64,000 nt of DNA from JAXLYE01 sp046351595 (GTDB lineage: Bacteria; Myxococcota_A; Polyangia; Palsa-1104; JAEUJZ01). Shown here one piece after another: positions 1 to 8,837 of this stretch. The notes beneath the pieces are model-generated. The model worked only from the letters and a program-made list of their open reading frames with translations. It had not been told where the DNA came from and ran no database searches. The stretch's first letter is position 1. Each line of letters starts with the position of its first letter. The stretch is taken from assembly GCA_046351595.1 (NCBI GenBank), contig JAXLYE010000011.1:124001-188000 (forward strand). Direction: 5' to 3'. The translations under genes were made by a program, and so were the position numbers.

Positions 1-771
1 TGCAGCGACGGCGCGTGCACGCTGCTGCAGCCCGTCAACAAGGATCTGCGCAGCATCTGGGGCAACGACTCCGGCGTCTGGGTCGCCGGCTTCGACGGCA
101 CCGTGCTGCGGTGCAGCAAGGCGGGCTGCGCGCCGGTCACCGTCCCGGCCGGCACCATCGAGACGCTGAGCGACATGGCCGCCGAAGATCTGATCTCGCC
201 CAAGGTCTGGGCCGTGGGCGCGGGCGGCCGCATCCTGTGGTGCAGCAGCGCCGCGGACTGCCAGACGATCAGCTCCGGCACCAGCGCGGACCTGTTCAGC
301 GTGTCCGTGAACAGCAGCGGCGATGCCTGGGTCGCCGGCAGCGGCGGCGTCGTGCTCAAGTGCCTCAGCAATCGGACGCCGTGCACGGCGCTGAAGACCG
401 GGAGCACCGCCCTCTTCCTCTACAAGATCGTCGCCGATGCCGACGGCAGCCGGTTGGCCGTCGGCGAGGTCCGGACCTCTTCGACCGCGACCGGCATGCT
501 CGTGCGCTGCGGCGCCACCCAGTGCGACGTGGTCGCCATGTACCCGGACGCCGTCCTCTCCGGGGTCGCCGTCGGGCCGGGCGGCACCGTCTGGGCGGTA
601 GGCAAGGACTCGATCGTCGGGGGCGGGCTCGTGGTCCAGTGCAAGAAGGGCGCGCCCTGCGCGCTCCGCTCGAGAGCCATTGTGCCGTCGCTGAACCGGG
701 TCTGGGCCGGCAGCCGCGACGAGGCCTGGATGGTGACCGCGGAAGGGAGCCTGCTGCGCATCGACCCGTGA
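1..771 (+). CDS. Repeat protein of beta-propeller type, 3' end only
   Basis: The frame is open from the first base, so this is the C-terminal part (about 256 residues) of a protein that starts before the window. It consists of short repeats built around W-x-x-G, G-G-x-V-L-x-C and a second Cys about eight residues later. The spacing suggests propeller-like blades, each pinned by a disulfide. The repeats and the Cys pairs fit an exported or surface protein, as expected next to the FG-GAP gene, but the signal peptide cannot be seen. No catalytic motif is visible. The family is not recognised; a sorting or adhesion role would be a guess. Confidence 0.6.
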   Translation, partial: CSDGACTLLQPVNKDLRSIWGNDSGVWVAGFDGTVLRCSKAGCAPVTVPAGTIETLSDMAAEDLISPKVWAVGAGGRILWCSSAADCQTISSGTSADLFSVSVNSSGDAWVAGSGGVVLKCLSNRTPCTALKTGSTALFLYKIVADADGSRLAVGEVRTSSTATGMLVRCGATQCDVVAMYPDAVLSGVAVGPGGTVWAVGKDSIVGGGLVVQCKKGAPCALRSRAIVPSLNRVWAGSRDEAWMVTAEGSLLRIDP

Positions 772-1011
772 GCGCACGCTCCGGGATGGAGCACGTAGCG
801 AACTCGTATGTTCGTCCGCGCCGCACGCAGGCGCGTTTGCGGTTGTACGTACCGAGCAGCGCGTGGTATCGGCAGGCTCTCAATACGAAGCGTCCCCGCG
901 GCGATCGCAGCTCGCAGCTTTTGTATCTCCAGTCTCTGGCGCAGTCGCTTGCACAGTCTCGTGCCCGACGGTAGTCCGCCTCGGGGTCGCGTTCATCGAC
1001 CTGGAGCGCGC

Positions 1012-4000
1012 ATGCCCCCGAGCCCCCCTCCCCTGTCTCGCCATTGCGGCCATTCCCAGTCCGGTCCGGAGTCTCCGACCCAAGCCGTCGGCAGTCTCAG
1101 ACAACCCCGAGCGCGGAGCCTGCGCGCCGCGGTGCTGCTCACGCTGGGCGCGCTGGTCGGCGGCGCAGCGGGCCTGTCCTGTCAGCCGGAGGCGCCGCCC
1201 GCGTCTCCCGCGGCCGGGGTCGCGCCCGCCGCCAAGCCGGCGTCCCTGCCGCCCGAGCTGCGCGCCGCGATGCTCAGCGCGCGCCAGCGCGAGGCCGGCC
1301 CCGAGTACCAGTTCAAGGCCGCGGCCCCCGGCGCCGACGCCGTGTTCACCGCCGACAACGCCGAGCAGGAGCTGGCGCTGCGCGTGTCGCCCGAGGGCGC
1401 GCAGCTGAGCGTGCGCGGCGGCGCGCTCACGCTACGCCTCTTGGACTACGGCTGTGAGGGCAAGGTCGCGTCCCCGGGCCCGGCGACGCTGCGCCGCAGC
1501 GACGAGCAGAACCGCATCGAGCTGGCCCGCGCCGAGCTCACCGAGTGGTATGTGAACGGGCCGCTCGGCATCGAGCAGGGCTTCACCATCCCCGAGCCGC
1601 CGACCGCGCGCGGCTGCGGCCGCGAGCAGCGCCTGCAGCTGGGCATCGCGCTCGCCGGCCACAGCGGCCTCGCCGAGGAGCACGGCGCAGGCTCGAGCTA
1701 CGTCGCCCTCAGCGTCGGCGGCCAGCGCCTGGCGTACACCGACGTGTTCGCCGCGGATCGCACCGGCCGCGCCCTGCCCGCCGAGCTCCACGTCGAGCGC
1801 GAGGGCGGCGAGCGCATCGTGCTGCGCGTCGACACCCGCGACGCCGCCTTCCCGATCCGCATCTACCCGCTGGTGCGGGCCTTCGACAAGCAGCGGCTGT
1901 CGACGTACGACCTCATCGACGACCGGCTGGGCAGCGCCGTCGCGATCAGCGGCGACCTCGCCGTCATCGGCGCGCCCGAGGCGGATCCGCGCGACCGCAC
2001 GCGCACCGGCGCCGCCTACATCTTCTGGCGCTCGTCCTTCGGCGGCAGCTGGTACTACCGGCAGAAGCTCACCGCCGCGGACGGGGCCGCCGGCGACCGC
2101 TTCGGCAGCACGGTCGGCATCGCCGTGGACACCGTGATCGTCGGCGCGCCCGGCGCAGACGTCGCCGGCAAGGCCGACGCCGGCGCCGCCTACGTCTTCA
2201 CCGGCTCGGGCACCAGCTGGTCGCTGCAGAAGAAGCTCGTGGCCTCGGACGCCGCGGCCGGCGACGGCTTCGGCGGCGCGGTGGCCTACGGCGCCGACAC
2301 TGCCACCGTCGGCGCGCCCGGCGCGGACCTTGGGGCCAAGGCCGACGCCGGCGCCGCCTACGTCTTCACCCGCTCGGCCGGCGCCTGGAGCGAGCAGGCC
2401 AAGCTCACCGCATCCGATGCGTCCGACGGTGACGCGTTCGGCAGCGCCGTCGCCCAGGGCCTGGACAACCTGGTCGTCGGCGCGCCGCGGGCCGACGCCA
2501 CCGGCAAGGCCGACGCCGGCGCCGCCTACGTCTTCATCCGCTCCGCCGGCGCCTGGAGCGAGCAGGGCAAGCTCACCGCCACCGACGCCGCGGCCGGCGA
2601 CGCGCTGGGCACCGCGGTCGGCCTGAGCGGCGATCTCGCGGCCGCCGGCGCCCCGGGCGCGGATCTCGCCGGCAAGGCCGACGCCGGTGCCGGCTACGTC
2701 TTCGTCCGCATCGGCGTCGCCTGGAGCCAGCAGCAGAAGCTCGTCGCCTCGGACGGCAGCACCGGCGACCGCTTCGGCCTCACGCTCTCGCTCAGCGGCT
2801 ACACCGTCGCCGTCGGCGCGCCCAACGCCGCGCCGCTGGCCCGCGCCGGCCTGGGCGCCGCGTACCTGTACTTCCGCAGCGCCGGCACCTGGAGCGAGCA
2901 GGCCAAGCTCTTCTCCGGCGACGGCTCACCCGACGATCACTACGGCAGCGCGGTCGCGATCAGCAGCGACTCGGTGATCATCGGCGCGCCCGGCTTCAAC
3001 GTCGGCAGCATGACCGACGCCGGCGCCTTCTACACCGCGCGCCGCAGCGGCACGACCTGGACCGCGGAGCCGCGCAGGGTCGCCCCCGACAACGGCAACA
3101 GCTACTACTTCGGCAAGTCGGTCGCGCTCAGCAGCGACACCGCCATCGTCGGTGCACCCTTCGCGCGCGCGGCCTACGTCTTCGTCCGCTCGGGCGCGGC
3201 CTGGGTCGAGCAGGCCAAGATCGCCTCGCCCGACACCGCCGGCGACAGCTTCGGCAACACCGTGGCGCTCAGCGGCGACACCGCGCTCATCGGCGCGCCC
3301 GAGGCCAAGATCGGCATGATCAGCTATGCCGGCGCGGTCTACGTCTTCACCCGCTCGGGCACAAGCTGGCAGCAGCAGGCCCGCCTCACCGCCTCGGACG
3401 CCAAGGGCAACACCTACTTCGCCAACGCCCTCGGCCTCAGCGGCGACACCGCGCTCGTCGGTGCCGGCGCCGCCGATACGCCCGGCAAGAGCGGCTCCGG
3501 CGCGGTCTACGTCTTCACCCGCTCGGGCACGACCTGGAGCGAGCAGAAGAAGCTCGCCGCCTCCGACGCCCTCACCGGCGGCCGCTTCGGCGAGTCGGTC
3601 GCCCTCGTCGGGGACACCGCGCTCGTCGGCTCGCCCGGCGCCGCGCCCGGCGGCCTCGCCAGCGCCGGCGCGGCCTACGTCTTCGTGCGCTCGGGCGCGG
3701 CCTGGAGCGAGCAGAAAAAGTTCGTCGCCTCCGACGCCGCCAAGACCGACGAGTTCGGCACCGCCGTCGCGCTGAGCGGCGACTCGGCGCTGGTCGGCGC
3801 GCCCCGCGCCACGCACGGCGGCAAGAACGAGGCCGGGGCCGGCTACGCCTTCGCCCGCGTCGGCACCGCCTGGAACGAGCAGGCCAAGCTCACCGCCTCG
3901 GACGCCGGCTCCGACCAGCTGTTCGGCATCAGCGTCGCGCTCGATCAGGACACCGCGATCCTCGGCGCGCCCTACACCATCCCGACCGCCGGCGACCGGC

Positions 4001-5727
4001 TGGGCGCGGCCTACGTCTTCGGCCGCACCGGCACCACGTGGTCCGAGCGCAAGCGGCTGGAGGCCACGGCCACCACCACCGACGGCAACCAGTTCGGGAC
4101 CGCGATGGCGGTGCTCGGCGACACCGCGCTCATCGGCGCCTACTTCACCAACGTCGAGAGCCGCCCCTACGCCGGCAGCGTGCACGTGTACACCGGCCTG
4201 CTCAAGAACGTGAACGGCGCCACCTGCGCGCTCGCCGACGAGTGCGAGAGCGGCTTCTGTGTCGACGGCGTCTGCTGTAACAGCGCCTGCGGCGGCGGCG
4301 TCGACAGCGACTGCCAGGCGTGCAGCGACGCCAAGAAGGAGAGCGCCGGGACCGCCGGAATCTGCGGCGCCGCCAAGCGCACCCAGGTCTGCCGCACCGC
4401 CACCGGCGCCTGCGACAAGGCCGAAACCTGCGACGGCACGAACCTCGCCTGCCCGGCCGACGCGCTGGTGCCGGGCGGTACGCGCTGCCGCGCCTCGAGC
4501 GGCCCCTGCGATCCCGAGGAGCAGTGCAGCGGCACCGGCGCCGACTGCCCCGCCGATGCCCTCGCCGCCCCGGGCACCACCTGCCGCGCCGCCGCCGGCC
4601 CGTGCGACACCGCCGAGGCGTGCAGCGGCACCAGCGCCGCCTGCCCCGCCGACGCCCTCGCCGCCTCCGGCACCACCTGCCGCGCCGCCGCCAGCCCGTG
4701 CGACGTCGCCGAGACCTGCAGCGGCACCAGCGCCACCTGCCCGTCCGATGGCTACGCGACCGCGGGCACGGTCTGCCGCGCCGCCGCCGGCGACTGCGAC
4801 GTCGCCGAGAAGTGCAGCGGATTCAGCGGCACCTGCCCGTCCGACTCGTTCGCGTCGGCGGCCACGGTCTGCCGCTCGGCGACCGGGATCTGCGACGTGG
4901 CCGAGCGCTGCACCGGCGGCGCCGCGGCCTGCCCGGCCGACACCCTCGCCGCGCCCGGCACCCTGTGCCGCGCCGCCACCGGAGCGTGCGACGCGCCCGA
5001 GGCCTGCACCGGCACCAGCAACGCCTGCCCCGCCGACGCGCTGGCCGCCCCCGGCACGGTCTGCCGCGCCGCCAACGGCGTCTGCGACGTCGCCGAGACC
5101 TGCAGCGGCACCAGCAACGCCTGCCCGACCGACTCGTTCGCGCCGCCGACCACGGTCTGCCGCAGCGCCAGCGGCGCCTGCGACAAGGCCGAGACCTGCA
5201 GCGGCACCAGCGGCTCGTGCCCGACCGACTCGTTCGCGCCCGCCGGCACCGAGTGCCGCGCCGCCGCCGGCCCGTGCGACAAGGCCGAGTCCTGCACCGG
5301 CATGAGCAGCAGCTGCCCGACGGACTCGTTCATGTCGCCGGGGACCGCGTGCCGCCCGGCCAGCGGCGAATGCGACAGCGCCGAGAGCTGCAGCGGCACC
5401 ACCGCGAGCTGCCCCGCCGACACCGCGCAGCCCGACGGCACGCGCTGCAGCGGAGGGATGTGCTCGGCGGGCATGTGCAAGGCCGCGGTCGCGGACATGT
5501 CGATGGCGCCCGCGGACATGACCAGCGCGCCCGCGGATCAGGGCGGCCCCAGCGCCCCGGACCTCGGCGGCGCGACGGGAGCGGACCTGGGCACGGGCAT
5601 GGACAAGGGCGGCTGCAGCTGCTCGGTCCCGGGCTCCGCGCGCACGAGTGCCAGCCCGCCGCCGCTCGCGCTGCTCGGTCTGGGCGTGGCCCTGTTGCGC
5701 ATCCGCCGCCGCGCCCGCGCGGCCTGA
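1012..5727 (+). CDS. FG-GAP / Cys-repeat surface lipoprotein with MYXO-CTERM-like tail
   Basis: About 1571 residues. The frame is open from 808, but the ATG at 1012 is preferred: GGAG lies 5-6 nt upstream and it puts a signal sequence ending in a lipobox (L-S-C, about residue 55) near the N-terminus. After a roughly 250-residue region come about a dozen FG-GAP-type repeats (D-x-x-G-x-A-V-A, G-D, V-x-G-A-P, Y-V-F-x-R), the integrin-alpha-like propeller fold. About twelve Cys-rich repeats follow (C-R-A, G-x-C-D, A-E-x-C-S-G-T, C-P-x-D). The end is Cys-x-Cys, a hydrophobic helix and an Arg-rich tail, as in MYXO-CTERM proteins. It is probably a large surface adhesin or matrix protein. The DNA is strongly repetitive, so repeat number may be assembly-sensitive. 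Confidence 0.85.
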   Translation: MPPSPPPLSRHCGHSQSGPESPTQAVGSLRQPRARSLRAAVLLTLGALVGGAAGLSCQPEAPPASPAAGVAPAAKPASLPPELRAAMLSARQREAGPEYQFKAAAPGADAVFTADNAEQELALRVSPEGAQLSVRGGALTLRLLDYGCEGKVASPGPATLRRSDEQNRIELARAELTEWYVNGPLGIEQGFTIPEPPTARGCGREQRLQLGIALAGHSGLAEEHGAGSSYVALSVGGQRLAYTDVFAADRTGRALPAELHVEREGGERIVLRVDTRDAAFPIRIYPLVRAFDKQRLSTYDLIDDRLGSAVAISGDLAVIGAPEADPRDRTRTGAAYIFWRSSFGGSWYYRQKLTAADGAAGDRFGSTVGIAVDTVIVGAPGADVAGKADAGAAYVFTGSGTSWSLQKKLVASDAAAGDGFGGAVAYGADTATVGAPGADLGAKADAGAAYVFTRSAGAWSEQAKLTASDASDGDAFGSAVAQGLDNLVVGAPRADATGKADAGAAYVFIRSAGAWSEQGKLTATDAAAGDALGTAVGLSGDLAAAGAPGADLAGKADAGAGYVFVRIGVAWSQQQKLVASDGSTGDRFGLTLSLSGYTVAVGAPNAAPLARAGLGAAYLYFRSAGTWSEQAKLFSGDGSPDDHYGSAVAISSDSVIIGAPGFNVGSMTDAGAFYTARRSGTTWTAEPRRVAPDNGNSYYFGKSVALSSDTAIVGAPFARAAYVFVRSGAAWVEQAKIASPDTAGDSFGNTVALSGDTALIGAPEAKIGMISYAGAVYVFTRSGTSWQQQARLTASDAKGNTYFANALGLSGDTALVGAGAADTPGKSGSGAVYVFTRSGTTWSEQKKLAASDALTGGRFGESVALVGDTALVGSPGAAPGGLASAGAAYVFVRSGAAWSEQKKFVASDAAKTDEFGTAVALSGDSALVGAPRATHGGKNEAGAGYAFARVGTAWNEQAKLTASDAGSDQLFGISVALDQDTAILGAPYTIPTAGDRLGAAYVFGRTGTTWSERKRLEATATTTDGNQFGTAMAVLGDTALIGAYFTNVESRPYAGSVHVYTGLLKNVNGATCALADECESGFCVDGVCCNSACGGGVDSDCQACSDAKKESAGTAGICGAAKRTQVCRTATGACDKAETCDGTNLACPADALVPGGTRCRASSGPCDPEEQCSGTGADCPADALAAPGTTCRAAAGPCDTAEACSGTSAACPADALAASGTTCRAAASPCDVAETCSGTSATCPSDGYATAGTVCRAAAGDCDVAEKCSGFSGTCPSDSFASAATVCRSATGICDVAERCTGGAAACPADTLAAPGTLCRAATGACDAPEACTGTSNACPADALAAPGTVCRAANGVCDVAETCSGTSNACPTDSFAPPTTVCRSASGACDKAETCSGTSGSCPTDSFAPAGTECRAAAGPCDKAESCTGMSSSCPTDSFMSPGTACRPASGECDSAESCSGTTASCPADTAQPDGTRCSGGMCSAGMCKAAVADMSMAPADMTSAPADQGGPSAPDLGGATGADLGTGMDKGGCSCSVPGSARTSASPPPLALLGLGVALLRIRRRARAA

Positions 5728-5800
5728 GAGCGCCTCCGATCCGCGCCGCCCGCCGCCGGCCGACCCGAGCCGCGGCGGGCGACGTCACGACGTCACAGCG

Positions 5801-8527
5801 TCACGGCGCGCGGCAGAAGGTCAGCGCGTCGCTCCCGATCTCGGCCGCGGTGCGGGCGTAGTTGTAGATCTTCACCTCGTCGATCTCTCCTTGCAGGTTC
5901 GTGCCCATGTACACCGTCGCCGGATCGAAGCCCGGCCGCGTCGAGGTGTACGCGCCCACGCCGTCGAGGAAGCCGTCGACGTAGATGCGGGTCGTGGTGC
6001 CGTCGCCGGTGACGGCGATGCGGTGCCACGCTCCGTCCAGCACGTTGGTGGTGCCGGTGACCGTCTTCTCGGTGACGCTGGCGACCCGGCCGTCGCGCAG
6101 GATCTGCATGCGGACGTGGCTGGAGATGTTGACGACGTCGACGGTGGACGTGGCGCCCTTCGAGCGGATCCAGGCCTGCACGGTGAACGGCCAGTTCCAC
6201 TGCCAGCGCAGCAGCGCGTCGAGGCACTGCCCGCCGTCGCGGCCGCCGTTCCAGTTGCACAGCACCGACATCCCTTGCGTGTGGCCCGGCGGCAGCGCGG
6301 CGCTCCAGCTGTCGTCGCTGCCGCGCAGCGTGGCGCTGACCCGGGCGCGCGAGGAGTCCGCGATCGAGCGGCCGTAGCCGTCGTCCATGCGCCAGTAGGC
6401 CTGCGGCTCGCTCAGCGACTCGCAGCCGTTGGCCGGGTTGCCGTCGCAGTCGTGGTAGCCGGCGTCGCAGGTGAAGCCGCAGTAGTTGCTGTCGCAGGTC
6501 GCCTGCGCGTGCGGCGGCTTGGGGCACGGCGTGCAGCCCGTCCCGCACGCGCCGGGATCGTACATCGCGACGCAGGCGCGGCCGCACTGGCGCCAGCCCT
6601 TGTCGCACTGGCCGACGACGCAGCTGCCGCCGGGCGCGCAGGCAGAGGTGGCGTGGGCGACCTTGCACACCTGCGTGCAGCTGCCGCAGTGCGCGGGGTC
6701 GCTACGCAGGTCGGTCTCGCAGCCGTTGGTGACGCTGCCGTCGCAGTCGCCCCAGCCCGGGTTGCAGACCAGCGAGCACAGGCCGCCGGCCGAGCAGGTG
6801 CTCTGCTCGTTGGGCGCGGTGCGGCAGGCGCGCCCGCACGCGCCGCAGTTGCGCGGATCGACGCCAATGTCGGTCTCGCAGCCGTTGGCGGCGCTGCCGT
6901 CGCAGTCGAGGATGCTGGCGCTGCACATCGCGGCCTCGCAGCGGCCAGCGGCACACAGACCGCCGGTTCCGCAGCTGGTGCCGCAGGCGCCGCAGCTGTT
7001 GGTATCGCGCGACAGATCCGCCTCGCAGCCGTTGGCCGGGTTGCCGTCGCAGTCGCCCCAGCCCGGATCGCAGCGCACGATGGCGCAGGCTGAGGCCGCG
7101 CAGCTCGAGGTGGCGTGCGGCAGCGAGCAGCCCTTGCCGCAGGCGCCGCAGTTCTTCGGGTCGCTGGTGGTGTCGATCTCGCAGCCGTCGCTGCAGTCGC
7201 CGTTGCAGCTGGCGGTGCCGGCGGCGCAGCGGCAGTCGCTGCAGAACCCGGCCGTGCACTTGGCGTCCGTGCCGCCGGCGCAGGTGTTGCCGCAGGCGCC
7301 GCAGTTCGCCGCCGAGCTGCCGAGATCCGCCTCGCAGCCGTTGGCGGCGCTGCCGTCGCAGTCGCCCCAGCCCGGCAGGCACGAATACGAGCAGCGGCCG
7401 CCGTCGCACAGCGGCACGGCGTGGGCCGGCGCGGTGCAGGCGCCGCAGCCGGCGGGCGCGCGGCAGAAGGTCAGCGCGTCGCTTGTGATCTCGCTGGCGC
7501 TGCGGGCGTAGCCGTAGATCTTCACCTCGTCGAGGTCGACGTCGCCGCGCGTCATGTTGACAAGCTGCACGTAGCCCGTGCGCACCGGCCGCCCGACGCC
7601 GAGCGGGAAGGTGCGCGTGGCGACCGTCGCGCCGTCGAGGAACAGCCGCATCGAGCCGCCGTCCGCGGTGAGCGCGATGAGGTGCCAGCGGCCGTCTCGC
7701 AGCGTCGTCGCGGTGGTGCCGCTGCCGAGGATGTAGTCGCTGTTGTCGTTGGCCCACATCGAGCCGGCGAGGTTGCCGCCGCCGTCGGTCAGCAGGCTTA
7801 GGTAGGTGATGCCGGGCGAAGAGCCGACGAGCGAGATGAAGCCGCCGAGGGCACTGGACGAGGTGCGCACCCACGCCTGCACGGTGAAGTTCGTCGCCGC
7901 CGGCAGCGTCAGCGCGCTGGTGCTGCGGGCGCAGATGCGCGGCGCCTGCACGCAGCGCAGGGCGTAGCCGCCGGGCGAGGTCCCGGGCGGGGATGCAGGC
8001 ACGAACGTCGGGACCGCCGTCGCGTCGTCCAGGCGCAGGTTGCCGGCGTAGCCCGCCGCGTCCGCGACCGAGACCAGCGTGCCCTCGTTCATGCGGTAGT
8101 AGGCTAGCGGCGCGCTCGCGCTCTCGCAGCCGTTGGCGCGGTTGCCGTCGCAGTCGGCCATGAGCGGCGGACAGGCGGCGCCGCAGCTGCCGGCGCCGCA
8201 GGTCGCGCCGGGCGGACAGGCCAGGCCGCAGCCGCCGCAGTGCCAGCGATCCGTGCCGGTGTCCGCCTCGCAGCCGTTGGCCGGGTTGCCGTCGCAGTCG
8301 CGCTGCGTCGCCGAGCACGCCGCGAGCAGCCCGGCCGCGGCACCGTCCGCGCGCGTGATCGCGGCGGCGAGGCTGCCCGGCGCAGCGCCGCCTGCTCCGG
8401 TCGGCGCAGGCTCCGCACCGCAGCCCGCGAGCGCGGCGAGCAGCAGCCCCCCGACGAGAAAGAGCGAGCTGCGGGGTCTGTCTTTGGATCGGACTCTGGA
8501 TCGGACTCTGTCCCTGTTCATGATCAC
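5801..8527 (-). CDS. LamG-domain lipoprotein with Cys-rich repeats
   Basis: 908 residues from a GTG start (8527), or 906 from the ATG at 8521; AAGG upstream fits the GTG better. The N-terminus has basic residues, a hydrophobic stretch and a lipobox (L-A-G-C), so it is a predicted lipoprotein. Two concanavalin/LamG-like domains, one near the N-terminus and one at the C-terminus, each begin Y-x-R-M and end with E-V-K-I-Y and a shared S-D-A-L-T-F-C-R-A-P. Between them are about nine Cys repeats of the type D-C-D-G-N-x-A-N-G-C-E-x-D with C-G-x-C-G, common in myxobacterial surface proteins. A carbohydrate- or matrix-binding role is inferred from LamG. It converges on the FG-GAP gene and diverges from the kinase at 8838. 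Confidence 0.85.
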   Translation of the reverse strand: MIMNRDRVRSRVRSKDRPRSSLFLVGGLLLAALAGCGAEPAPTGAGGAAPGSLAAAITRADGAAAGLLAACSATQRDCDGNPANGCEADTGTDRWHCGGCGLACPPGATCGAGSCGAACPPLMADCDGNRANGCESASAPLAYYRMNEGTLVSVADAAGYAGNLRLDDATAVPTFVPASPPGTSPGGYALRCVQAPRICARSTSALTLPAATNFTVQAWVRTSSSALGGFISLVGSSPGITYLSLLTDGGGNLAGSMWANDNSDYILGSGTTATTLRDGRWHLIALTADGGSMRLFLDGATVATRTFPLGVGRPVRTGYVQLVNMTRGDVDLDEVKIYGYARSASEITSDALTFCRAPAGCGACTAPAHAVPLCDGGRCSYSCLPGWGDCDGSAANGCEADLGSSAANCGACGNTCAGGTDAKCTAGFCSDCRCAAGTASCNGDCSDGCEIDTTSDPKNCGACGKGCSLPHATSSCAASACAIVRCDPGWGDCDGNPANGCEADLSRDTNSCGACGTSCGTGGLCAAGRCEAAMCSASILDCDGSAANGCETDIGVDPRNCGACGRACRTAPNEQSTCSAGGLCSLVCNPGWGDCDGSVTNGCETDLRSDPAHCGSCTQVCKVAHATSACAPGGSCVVGQCDKGWRQCGRACVAMYDPGACGTGCTPCPKPPHAQATCDSNYCGFTCDAGYHDCDGNPANGCESLSEPQAYWRMDDGYGRSIADSSRARVSATLRGSDDSWSAALPPGHTQGMSVLCNWNGGRDGGQCLDALLRWQWNWPFTVQAWIRSKGATSTVDVVNISSHVRMQILRDGRVASVTEKTVTGTTNVLDGAWHRIAVTGDGTTTRIYVDGFLDGVGAYTSTRPGFDPATVYMGTNLQGEIDEVKIYNYARTAAEIGSDALTFCRAP

Positions 8528-8837
8528 GGTTCCCTTTCGACGCTCCGGAACGGTCGCACCGGTTCCGAACCAAGAGATACCGTGACCCGCTGACCCAGAT
8601 GGAGCGCACCCTCGCTATATTCGAAGATCGACAATGCTTCTTTCGTGCGTCAAGGCCCCGGCCCCCAAAGCGATAGCAGCCTCATGCTTTATTAATAGAT
8701 GTGTTCGTAATAAGGTCCGATCCAGAAATTGTAGCGATCGCCACATAACCTCTTTAAGGCTTGATCTGACTTACGGCCCTCGCCATGATGGAATCGTTCT
8801 TGAGCTATCTGCTTGCTGACGGCTGTCGAGGAACTTC
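8528..8837. promoter_or_regulatory. Divergent intergenic region
   Basis: This 310-base gap separates the LamG lipoprotein gene (minus) and the Ser/Thr kinase gene (plus). It is clearly more AT-rich than the flanking genes, particularly around 8610-8760, which fits back-to-back promoters. No convincing -35/-10 pair or operator could be fixed. A 61-codon frame at 8634-8819 has no supporting features. Confidence 0.45.

Noticed and set aside
4259..5305. Possible CRISPR-like or satellite repeats
   Set aside because: The repeats are the codons of the Cys-rich protein repeats in the FG-GAP gene: variable in sequence and with no spacers.
5648..7093. 481-codon plus-strand frame
   Set aside because: It is antisense to the LamG lipoprotein gene and begins inside the FG-GAP gene; Ala/Val/Arg-rich shadow without motifs.
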